Assembly: GCA_019054805.1 (NCBI GenBank)
Contig: JAHQIY010000001.1
Location: 11,608,501 to 11,672,500 of the forward strand
Source: Brachionus manjavacas
Taxonomy: Eukaryota; Rotifera; Eurotatoria; Ploima; Brachionidae
Reading direction: 5' to 3'
Length of the DNA stretch: 64,000 nt
A model generated the notes under the pieces. It was not told where the DNA came from. It worked only from the letters and a program-made list of their open reading frames with translations, and ran no database searches. This document shows, in pieces, positions 39,170 through 49,349 of this stretch. The position numbers and the translations under genes were made by a program. Positions within the stretch are counted from its first letter, which is position 1. Every line of letters begins with the position of its first letter.

Positions 39170-42100
39170 CAACAGATAATGAAATTTAAAAATTTTAATC
39201 ATATAAAATCTAGTGTATCTTGGGGCGTAAAAAAATGAAAAAATAAGCTTCGGTTATTAAAAAAGATTTTTGAAGTGATTTTTGAAGTTTTTTACTCTAT
39301 TTCAAATAGAGTAAAAAAAAATGTCGATATTGGTAAGTTACCAATTTTTTTTTTAGGAGTCACAATTTAAAAAAAAATCTTACTTAAAAGTTGAATGCAA
39401 AAGTTTGATAATGTATGCTAACTCTAGTAAACATGATATATTCATATTGTTATTATTTATCAAATTTCTAAGACACACTGACAATTTTATTAACAAAATA
39501 ATATAATAAAATATTAACTATAAAAAATGAATAAATAAATAAATTCAATTACAAAAATGAATTCGAATTATATAAAAATATTTACAATTTAATTATAAAT
39601 TACATTAATTAGTCATCCTCAGTCATGATATATTTATATGATAAAACAAATATTTTAGTTATTTTTTTAAAATGATTTTTGACCAAAAAAATCAATGTGT
39701 AAATGACAACTTTTTTAAAGATTAATCAAAAAAATGACTTTGAGTTGAATTTTGATTAAAAACAAAAAAAAAAGATATTTATTTATTATTTTATAATTTT
39801 TATTTGTGAAATTGAATAAATTAAAACAAGTCCAAGAATTTTATTACCTATTTTTAAAGATTATTTTGCTTTTTGAACTTAACTCATTTTGAAGAAAGTA
39901 AAAGTTTTAAAGAAATGATTGACGATTGATTATATAGTTGAAAAAATTTAAAATAAAAAGTTTCCTTCTTTTTTCAAAAAAAAAATAGCTAAACTATAAT
40001 TATTATTTCCATTTAAAACATTAAATTGTTTATTAATTAAATGCATAAATTAAATTGATGGAAAAAAGAAAATTATGTAAGAAGTTAAATTGAGAAAAAA
40101 GAATGGAACTAGCAAATGTGGTTCACTTAGGATTTAAAAAAAAGAATAGAATTTTATAGATTCTAATACATTTTTTCAATATTTGTTTAATCCTAATCAA
40201 ATCATTATTTTTAAATTCAACTTGAATTTACGATTTTTTACCGACAGTTCATCTTCAAAAAAGTTAAAGACGATATTTATTTATTAATTTCTTATTGAAT
40301 ACTAAAAATAATTAATCAATAAATTAATCAGATTAAATTTTTTTATTCATTTTCGTGATTTCGATCAATGATTTTTTTCCAACTAAAACTTTATATAACT
40401 CTTAATTTTTTTTCTATAAGTTTTTGGACTATGGTTTTTGAAATTCTCTATTTATTTTTAATTCTATATTTATTTTTAATAAACAGGCTTCTGATATTGA
40501 AATTTTACAATCTAAATTAGTGTTTTTTTCTATAATAATACTACTTATCATCTTTCATCTATCCAAAAATCAACGTTTCCAAATTTCTTAGAAACTACTA
40601 AATTTTTACATATTGAATAAAAAAATAACTGAACAATTAAAAAAATTGAGCTACTGATCATTTTAGAAGATTAATTGTAAAAAAATCAATATATTAATCA
40701 AGTTTAATATAATTTTGTATTTTTCATTATTAATTAATTATCTTAAAGTTATTTTTAATCAAGGCAGAATAAAAAAAATAAAAGAGAGATTAGACAAAGA
40801 ATTTGGTCATTTGATCGTACCCTGCCGAAATCAAAAATAATATCTTTAATAAATAATAAAATTAAATATCATAGATATTTAAATTTCAATTAAAAATTTA
40901 ATTTTTAATCTATAATGTTTTTTTTATGGAAACATGCTGTGTTAGTTAAAATATTATCACACATTGAGCCAAAATATTTGGATGCTAATACATTAAATTT
41001 AATTGTTATGATAATAGAAAATTTTGAAAATTAAAATTTTTTAATATAAAAAAATATTTTTTACTAATCATGTGGTAATTTGTGTTTAAGTCAAAATTTT
41101 TTTATTCAATTTTTTTTCATGATTTATTATTAAGACCATTAGTAAATTTAGACAAAAAATTTTTTATTTATGAAACATTTTCCGGAGGTTGTTAGTTTTA
41201 CACAGAAAAGGTGTTTGAAAAGAATGACCTTAGTTTTTATTCAACATTGTTTAGCACCACATTAAATGCGAAAAGTTTGAAAAAGTTGACTCTTTAATTT
41301 TTTAATTTAATTTTTTCGTATTTTTTATTAAATTCGGTACCAAAGATGAGCTAAAAAAATAGTTGAATCTTTAGCATTTTTGACAGTCGTTAAAATTATC
41401 ATTATTCTATAATAAAAAATCTGAGCGACCTAACTAAAATTTGTGAAAATTTCAGCAATACTAAAAAGGGACAAAAATAATTTGTCTCTTTTGAAATTTA
41501 AATGGTTTATATTAAGGTGAGTGAACTTGAAGTCAAAATTCAAAAATTTTTATCCAGCCTATCTTCCCGAATTTCAATTTTTGGTACAGAATCATTCACT
41601 TTAAATTGAATTAATTTTTTTTTTTTTGAGTTCTTTAATCCTAATCTTTACCACGGTAATAAAACTCAGAATTTTTTGTGACTTCATCTAAAGCACATGT
41701 TAATTTTGACTTTCAGTATCAGTATTAGTATCACTTTATATTAAACTTATTTAGAACTAAATTCGTAAATTAAATTCAGAATTTATTTAAAAATAAACAT
41801 CTAGTAAATAATTTCTTTAGTACTCAGTTAATGCATTGAAGATTTGAGATTAATCACCGGTTTATTCTTCGAACCGAACCCAAATTTTGTTGACTTATCT
41901 GGGAGATATCCTCGGGGAAGTTGAAATGAAAAAATTTATTAAGAAAAAATAATCTAATAAATTAAAAATTAGAATCAATATCAAGGACCTAATATTTGAA
42001 TAATTCTTCGAAAATAAAAAATGCTTTTACGTTTGCGCACCTTATCATTTTAATAATATATTATTTCACTTATTGGTTCAGCATGAAACCAGAAGAAAGA

Positions 42101-42790
42101 AGGAATAGAAAAATTTTAACAATAAAACAAATTGTTATTTTTTTGTTAACTAATTTATTTTTTTTATTTATTTAATAGGGTTAACTTCTTTTAATGAAAA
42201 AGAAGAATTAAAATTAAAAAATGTAAAAAAATAAATTAATCAAATAAATTCAATATAAACATGATAATTTTTATAAATTTTCTTTTTAAAGCTTTTTACA
42301 TCAGATTTAATTTCCAAGCGATTTATCCTTGAATATTCACAAATTAGCTCTATGTGAGATGGAAGGAGGGAGCATCTGTTTAAATAAAAGTCAGATTTGA
42401 AAAATGTAAAAGGTTCATCAAAAATAAATATTCTTTAAATTCTTAAAATACCTTTACCCTAAAATATTATCATTGCTAACTTTAACTCTTATTGAAGCAG
42501 ATTAATTAAATTAAAATTGTCAAAATTTCTCTTCAGTTTTGATGGGTCTCAATTGTATCTTTTTTAGTTTTGAAGCTAAGTAGTTTACGTTCTTGAAAAT
42601 AATAAGTTAAAAATACACTTTCAAAATATTTATTAATAAGTCCTCTAAATTTGTTCATATTTCTTTTAATAAAAAATAAAAAGAGTGATTCTCAGGAATC
42701 GGATATTGCTTCTGCATTAACATTTGTAGATGCCTTAGACAAAAATATAAATTCCAGATTTTTCACTAAAAATTTCTTTATTTAGAATCC
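39170..42790. other. AT-rich desert upstream of opsin A
   Basis: 3.6 kb with no coding-like frame or RNA gene. Some low-level structured sequence at 42340-42740 could be very old repeat or the opsin A promoter region. Confidence 0.45.
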
Positions 42791-42800
42791 TAAAAATAAT

Positions 42801-44064
42801 ATGATTAGTCATAATGAATCGTTGAGCAAATTTGGTCAGCTTTCGCCCATTGAATGCTACAAACTCAATATTGTCTCACTTTTTTGCATCATTTTGTTCA
42901 TCTGTTCTTTTTCATTCAACTCTATTTTACTTTGGGTATTCTACATGAGCAAAGAGCTTCGTTCGCCACTAAATATCATCATGATTGCACTGACAATACT
43001 AAATCTAACAGGCACTATAACCGAACTTCCAGCAGTTATAGTCACCAATTACACATGCCGGTAAATATTTAATTAAGAAAATTTTCCTCATTCTCTATAA
43101 TTTAAAAGGTGGATATTTGGAAAATTTTTGTGCACCGTGTCAGGCTTCATTATGTACTTCATTGGATGCTCGAGTATTTACCTTTTAACAGCCATTTCTT
43201 TCGAAAGATGGTATGTCATTGTAGAACCGTTCAAACAACGACATTTTACCTTCAGAGTAACTATTGGCATCATTGCTGGATGCTGCTTGCTGAGTTTTGT
43301 CTTTTGTGCGCTACCTCTCTTTGGATGGTCTCATTATTCGTTGGAACTCTCACTTGTTACATGCAGTGTTGAATGGCACGAGAAATCATTCAGTGTAATC
43401 AGTTACAATTTTTTCATGTTCAGTTTTGTGTACCTAATTCCATTGATTATACTAGTCTATACAAATATAAAACTAGTATTTATTGTAATCCCAAAAAATT
43501 AGAAATTTAATTTTTTTTCTTAATTTTTTTTAAAGATTAAATCGTTGAATCGATTTTTAAAAATTTCCAAGCAAAATTTTTTGGCCAAAAAAAGGATCAT
43601 GAAAGAACGCAAATTGACAATTTCAATTTTGGTAATAATAGGTATTTTTTTTTTAATTTTATTTTTTTATCTGCTTTTAATAAAAAATTCTAGTCGGTTT
43701 TATGATCTCGTGGACGCCTTACGCAATTGTCAGCCTAATCAGCTCATTTTTTTCCGATTACATTCACATCACGCCTTTTATAGCCTTGGTTCCGACCATA
43801 TTTGCCAAGACATCACTTGTCTGGCCTTCTATTTTGTACGTTTTCAGCAATAACCAAGTTCAATTAGTTCTCAGTAAAAAATTAAAATCTTATAAAGTCA
43901 AGAAAACAATCTCAGAATGTAAGAATTTGTCAAGAACTCAAATAAATTTATTAACTTTTTTTTTGTTAAAGCTGATTCGCTTTTTGAATATGAACAAAGA
44001 AACAGTCCAAAGTCTATTAAAGAAGAATTTGTTTAATTTTTTTTTATTTGGAAATAAATTTTGA
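42801..44064 (+). CDS. opsin-like receptor A (four exons)
   Basis: Class A GPCR of the opsin family, a predicted retinal-binding light sensor in the plasma membrane. Exons 42801-43060, 43109-43484, 43536-43641 and 43694-44064 are joined by 48-, 51- and 52-nt GT-AG introns, giving about 370 residues with seven hydrophobic segments. Opsin marks are Lys286 in IFAKTS (Schiff-base Lys position), disulfide Cys95 and Cys172 (CSVEW), and Glu166 exactly six residues before Cys172, the Glu181-equivalent counterion. Position 113-equivalent is Ser. TM6 has ISWTPY. Unusual points: the (D/E)RY motif is ERW (119-121), and NPxxY is replaced by WPSILY, lacking Asn-Pro. The C-terminal tail is long, basic and Leu-rich. 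It resembles opsins B and C in intron positions and exon-3 length. G-protein partner and opsin subfamily cannot be set by eye. The frame is open a few codons 5' of the chosen ATG. Confidence 0.88.
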
Positions 44065-44069
44065 ATAAA
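44064..44069 (+). promoter_or_regulatory. poly(A) signal of opsin A
   Basis: AATAAA at 44064-44069, with another at 44053-44058 inside the last codons. Cleavage would fall close to or inside the antisense tRNA-Ser gene, so the two units may overlap. Confidence 0.4.
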
Positions 44070-44085
44070 GACGAAAAAAAAATTC

Positions 44086-44203
44086 GCAGTGAGCAGGATT
44101 TGAACCTGCGCGGGAAAATCCCATCTGATCACTGTGTACCAAATTTTATCTGGTTTAGAAATTCAATTCTAGTCAGACGCCTTAACCACTCGGCCATCAC
44201 TGC
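44086..44203 (-). tRNA. tRNA-Ser(AGA) with intron
   Basis: Acceptor arms GCAGTGA and TCACTGC pair fully. The D-arm region GGCCGAGTGGTTAAGGC and T-arm GCAGGTTCAAATCCTGC fit pol III A and B boxes. The long variable arm (TGGGATTTTCCCG) marks a class II Ser tRNA. Anticodon AGA is at 44170-44168. A 37-nt intron (44166-44130) follows position 37, the canonical site. Exons give an 81-nt mature tRNA. It starts 22 bp after the opsin A stop codon, on the opposite strand. Confidence 0.93.
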
Positions 44204-44209
44204 TACGAT

Positions 44210-45100
44210 TAATAATATTCATAAAGTTAACAAAAAAATTTTCTCATCTAAATTTTTTTTAACATTAATTCAACTCCTACGTTCAACTTTTTTGTTCAGA
44301 AATATGCCCAATATTTTGGTGGTACATAATTATAAATATAAAATCTCAATTTGGTGATGTACAAAACATTTTGTGTGATTATTACATATTTCAACAGAGG
44401 CTCAAAGATTAAATTCAAATTATTTTGTTAATTAATGTAGCTGCTCTTTTTTAAGTTTTATGGTTTTTTTCAATTTTCTTGATGGCAAACTAAGTCTTTG
44501 TGAACTTAACCAAGAAATTATTGATATTTTATCCGTAAATTTAAGCTATTTATTTTTTTTTTAAGATTATGTCCTTTAAATAAACATTTTTAAATAAATT
44601 TTTTTATATCTGTATTGTGGTGAAGCCCTTTTCAATTAAAAATAAGTTTCCACGTATTTATTTTTCTTACGCAATTTTTCATAAAATTACACATTTTTTT
44701 GGAAAAATTTTAATGAAATATTACTCATCGAACTTTTTAACAGAAAAAATAAAAATGTAAAGTTCTATTTTTTTTCTACTGGCCATTCTGTAATTTAACA
44801 GGAGTTATCTTTTAATTAATTAAATCGATTACCTTTAATTCAAAATTAAATAAAAAATTATGTTTGGCACTCGATTTAAATTAATTTTTTTCCCATTGAA
44901 TTACCCATTTAATAAAGTTCTTATCTTGAAATGACATACTGATTATTTAAATAAATTTTGAAGTTTACTTTCTATTTTGTTTTAAAAAATTCGATGAGTT
45001 AAATTTCATTTCTAATTTTTACAAAATTTTATCAGAAAATGTGAAATTTTATTTTCAACAAAATATCCTGAATTCATTCAATTTGAAAGCAACTTAAAAA
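44210..45100. other. AT-rich spacer between tRNA genes
   Basis: No gene or repeat recognised. Confidence 0.45.
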
Positions 45101-45103
45101 AAT

Positions 45104-45120
45104 CGTCCCTAGGTGGATTC

Positions 45121-45157
<37 letters not shown>

Positions 45158-45177
45158 GCCGATTGCGCCATAGAGAC
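45104..45177 (-). tRNA. tRNA-Asn(GTT)
   Basis: 74-nt standard cloverleaf without intron: GTCTCTA/TAGGGAC acceptor with one mismatch-type pair, A box GGCGCAATCGG, anticodon loop CTGTTAACC with GTT, and T arm GGTGGTTCGAATCCACC. A T7 pol III terminator follows within a few bases (GATTTTTTT on the transcribed sense). Confidence 0.97.
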
Positions 45178-45284
45178 ATTAATTATTTAAAACAGAATTT
45201 CGATTTAAATTGTTAATATTTTTTAAAATAAATTCACATGCAGCAATGTTTTATCTCTAAATTTTATGTAGATTAGTTTTAGAA

Positions 45285-45645
45285 GATACACAAAAAAGGA
45301 CATCTTAGTGCTCGAGAGGGTTCAAATGAAAGCAACAAAATTGGTCAAATCGATTAGGCATGAGACGAGATTAGTAAAGCTGGGACTCAGCACACTGAGG
45401 AAGAGAAGAGAGAGAAGGGATCTAGTCGAATAATTCAAGATAACTAATAGCCTAACTACAGTAAATTGGCATAATCCAAACAAACTTTGCTACTCCATGA
45501 GCTGTTCTGGTCTAGCCAGGAGTATATGCGGATGCGAACACAGCATGACCAAACAACTGACGAGAATCAATCAACGAGAGCATTTTATACTCAATAGAGT
45601 TGCAGACAACTGGAACAGATCGCCTCCTGAAGTAGTTTATTATTT
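45285..45645 (+). mobile_element. CR1-like LINE C-terminal fragment between tRNA-Asn genes
   Basis: Plus-strand translation reads [34 protein letters not shown], a stop, FKITNSLTTVNWHNPN, then a frame with FILNRVADNWNRSPPEVV. This is the thumb and C-terminal tail of a CR1-type reverse transcriptase. It is 5'-truncated, closely related to the minus-strand copy at 29330-29650, and lies between two tRNA-Asn genes. Confidence 0.8.
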
Positions 45646-45727
45646 TTATTCATTTAACACTTATTTTTCCTTAATGATTTATTTTTTAAATGTTTTTCTT
45701 TTTTTATTTAACTGTATAAAATTACAT

Positions 45728-45747
45728 GTCTCTATGGCGCAATCGGC

Positions 45748-45784
<37 letters not shown>

Positions 45785-45801
45785 GAATCCACCTAGGGAC
45801 G
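45728..45801 (+). tRNA. tRNA-Asn(GTT)
   Basis: 74-nt copy identical over its length to the minus-strand gene at 45104-45177, with anticodon GTT and no intron. Followed directly by ATTTTTTTC, a pol III terminator. Confidence 0.97.
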
Positions 45802-45804
45802 ATT

Positions 45805-46550
45805 TTTTTCTTTAAGCTATTTCCAATTTTGAATAAAACTTTTGATGCCAACGAAATTTTTTTATTTTAAAATTAAATTAACTAATCTTGATATAAATTT
45901 TTATTTCCAGGGTAAAAAAAATAATCTTTTTGAATAAATGTGCAAATTTTCTAGTCAAGACATGTTTTATATTACATAATGTCTAAATTTTTAAATTGAT
46001 GTTCAAAAATTAGTAATTCGCTAGAATTCAAAACTTAAATATTTTATCCTGTTGGTCTATCCAATTTTATAAAACCGCAATTCCAAATAATTCAAAAATT
46101 TTTATGTTAAAATTATTGACAAAGAAATAATAATAAAAAAAACTTTGTTATAATTTATAAATTTTCAAAAAATTAGAAGAAAGAAAAGAAATTCTTTTTC
46201 ATTAATTAGATCTGTCAAAATTAAGCTTTTTAAACTATAATGGTCAGGTAACATGAAACATAAAAATTGTCTGATTAAATAAAAAAAAAATTTGATTTTG
46301 ATTTTTAAGGAAATATTTATTATCGAATAAAATATAAATATTTTGACATGTATTTTATAGAAATAAATAATGAAACCGCGGTTAAGCTTATAAAACTTTT
46401 TCTACTAATGAAGAATTAATTTTTATAGATTAAATGCAGATATTATGAAAAAAGATAAAAATCTAAAATTAATATTGTTACAATTCTAATTAATTCAATT
46501 TGTGTTTATTAGTATCATTTTGCTTATTTTGTTCTTCTATGATGTAAAAA
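45805..46550. other. AT-rich spacer between tRNA genes
   Basis: No gene or repeat recognised. Confidence 0.45.
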
Positions 46551-46552
46551 AT

Positions 46553-46569
46553 CGTCCCTAGGTGGATTC

Positions 46570-46606
<37 letters not shown>

Positions 46607-46626
46607 GCCGATTGCGCCATAGAGAC
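46553..46626 (-). tRNA. tRNA-Asn(GTT)
   Basis: Third 74-nt tRNA-Asn copy with the same sequence, anticodon GTT and no intron. The transcribed 3' side runs into GATTTTTTAC, a pol III terminator. Confidence 0.97.
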
Positions 46627-46748
46627 TTACAATTTATAAAAAAAAAAAAAAAGCCATATTAAAAAAAGATATCTCATAGCAATAATTTTTGCATATTTTT
46701 TTTTTTAAATAAAAAATTTTTTATTTTTAAAGTTAGTTTTTACTAAAA

Positions 46749-48319
46749 ATGATTACGCTCAATTTTCAACAAGTTAAAAAAGGACTAAAACAATTGTTTC
46801 AATGTGAGTACTGTTATGGCTTAGTCCAAGAACCAATGTTGTTTACTTGTAAGGTGCAAAATGTAAAAATGGCCACATTTTGCATTAAACACATTAACGA
46901 CTCAGGATATATAAGCTGCCCAGTGTGCAGTTTGAGACACAAGATAAATCTAGATGAAGACACTTTATTCGAACAACTCGAATATGCCAAGAGCCTACTG
47001 AGTGGTAACTTAAATCTGGAATCTACAGTTGAAAATTATTCCAATTTAGTTCACTGTTGTAATTTAAAACTAAAATCCTATAGAATCATGAATCAAAATT
47101 CAGACTATTTTTTAAAAATTTTTTTCAAAAACGCCATAGAGCGAATCGAAAAGTACATAGATGAATATAAGATATTTTTGGACCAGGAATTGGAAAGCTT
47201 AAATGAAACAATTGAAAATGGATATTACAAAGCAGTTGATAAATACAGAAATCTAAGCCTTGAGGACTCTTCACTTAAAAACCAGATTAAAAGTAAAATT
47301 CTCGAGTTCGATTCAGAAAACGAACACATGAGAGACAAATTTCTGAGCTTTAAATTTACCGAAAGGGACCTGATACAACTCCAATTTCTAATTGTGCGTC
47401 TGCACAGCTTTAATGTATCTCTGAGTGAGGAAATATTTCCCGATGAGTACATTTTAGAGACGCCTAGTGAAAATAGTCTGAAGAAAAATCTCGTCTTTTT
47501 TGTAAAAACACCTAGATCAGTGAGTATAAAGTTTAAACTAATTCGAATACCTTAATAAGTTATTTTTAGACCAAAGGTATAAATTTAAACAAAAAAAATA
47601 AATTTCGGCTCTAAATTTTGAAATAAACAGATTATGATTTTGATAAGAATTCACAAAATTTGTTGTTCCTATGCGAACTACAGAATCTAAAAACAATGGT
47701 AAAAAAGAACATAGTGTGTTCTTTGTATGAAAGCAGCGCAAATGATTACTTGAGCTTGAGTGTTCACGCCAGATTTGAAAAAGATGCTCAAGATTCCAAT
47801 TTTATCATAGAAACAAAATTGGTCTATCTGGACAGATCAATAGAGTAAGATTTGCATTAAAAAAATGCACTAAATTTGAGAGAATTTTTAAGAGCGCTAA
47901 AGGGCAAAGTTAGAATAATTTTTTCCAATATTCAAAAATTTGATGAGGAAAAAAAATCAGAAGTGGGTGAGAATTTGTCATGGCAAAATGATGTTGAATT
48001 TAATAAAGAAAATCCACACGAGTCATTTAAAACTTTGACTGCTAATGATATATTTTCAAATCCTGTCTATTGTGTAGAAAATGATTCTATTGTAATTGGT
48101 ATGAAAATTCTAATTGATCACATTCAACTTCCAAGGCCTGATCTAAGTCCAAGGTATTGAATTCAAACCTAAAATATTCAACTCTTAATTTTAAGTAATT
48201 TTTTTTCTAGATTAGAGGAATTTGTAAAATATGTGCAAGACCATGTAAACAGTGATCCTAATCAGCCAGATAATGATGATACGGAATTACTCGTAGAAAC
48301 TCATAGCACACGTTTTTAA
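46749..48319 (+). CDS. RING-like zinc-finger protein, multi-exon
   Basis: Predicted zinc-binding protein with an N-terminal RING-like finger: Cys19, Cys22, Cys34, Cys45, His48, Cys57 and Cys60 (CEYC...TFCIKH...CPVC). This is one ligand short of a textbook C3HC4, so E3 ubiquitin-ligase activity is a guess. The rest is a helical, coiled-coil-like region (~120-215) followed by unrecognised sequence. Exons are 46749-47519, a 7-nt microexon 47570-47576, 47631-47844, 47893-48153 and 48211-48319, with introns of 50, 54, 48 and 57 nt; total 1362 nt, 453 residues. An alternative omits the microexon by using a donor after 47523 and one 107-nt intron, which also keeps frame (452 residues). The last three exons are well supported by phase. 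The family beyond the finger is unknown; the gene looks intact. Confidence 0.8.
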
Positions 48320-48330
48320 TTTTATAAATA

Positions 48331-48336
48331 AATAAA
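48331..48336 (+). promoter_or_regulatory. poly(A) signal of RING-like gene
   Basis: AATAAA 12 nt after the stop codon, close to the end of the last exon. Confidence 0.55.
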
Positions 48337-48844
48337 AATCTTATTATGAAGTTTTTTTTTTAATTTCGTCACTGAAAAAACTCACTTGGTACTTAAAAAG
48401 TCCATATTAACAAACAAAAAATTAAAATAGCAAGTTTTGCAAAATGAACTTGTTCACGCAGCAGTTACAAAGCTATAAACTTAATTTATTTTTCTGGGTC
48501 CAAAAAATAAATGTTCCAGCTTGTAATTTGGATTTTGGAATTAAAGAAAAATATATTTAAATAATTTTTTTTATTAAAATTTGAATCAAAAAATGATAAT
48601 AATGAATATCTGTATTTATTAACTGAAAAATAAAAATAAAAATTTAGTTTGATTTTTTGAGTTTGATTTAAAATTTTTAACGTTTAAAATAAACCGATTT
48701 AAAAGATCAAACTTATTAGATTTTTGTGTTATAACTCATCATGTGATTATCCTTTAACATCAAAATATTATAGAAAATTTTAAAACAGCTTCCTGATTTA
48801 TAATAATGAAAATCTGAGCGTGTATATTTAAGACCATTTATTTT

Positions 48845-48965
48845 GGCGGTCAAAAAATTTGACCGCCTAGCTGGCCGGCCAAATGACCGCCCGCTTAAAG
48901 GTTGTCCAGCTAATGCGGACACGGTCACGGTTTCTGAAAATTGGCCGGTTAAGTGTCCGCTTGTA
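48845..48965. repeat. GC-rich repeat with hairpin, inverted copy near 51720
   Basis: Begins with a perfect hairpin: GGCGGTCAAA, loop AAA, TTTGACCGCC (48845-48867). It continues CTAGCTGGCCGGCCAAATGA then CCGCCCGC. The reverse complement of this region matches GCGGGCGGTCATTTGGCCGG at about 51723-51742 and following bases. The pair is inverted around the Helitron remnant. GC content is far above the surroundings. Confidence 0.75.
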
Positions 48966-49349
48966 CGGATCACAACACTAATTTGGGTCATTACATTGAT
49001 TACTAAAGGAGAAGATAAAGCAGTGCTCTTGATAAAGTGGCTTACCTGTTCCGCACCACCGTATCGCACCTTAGAAGCACATCGTTTTTTAAAAAAAAAT
49101 TTAAAAAAAAAGTCGAGTGTTTAGATGAGGAAAATAAATTTGGTTTTGTTTGCCTTTTATTCGAAACTTAAATCAAAAAGAATTCATTTTATTCTAAATT
49201 TTGCTCTCATCTGGCCTAAAATTTTTGATTTTGTGCAAGAGGATGAGGCCGACTCAAAGTTTTTAATAAAAAAAAAAAAATTGACTACATTCTTTATGGG
49301 TTCTTTATGGCTCGTTTTTTGAGTAATTTGACTCAGAGTAATTCCTAAG

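Noticed and set aside
48716-49069. 117-codon minus-strand frame across the GC-rich repeat
   Set aside because: Coincides with the inverted GC-rich repeat; openness follows from base composition and there is no domain or splice support.
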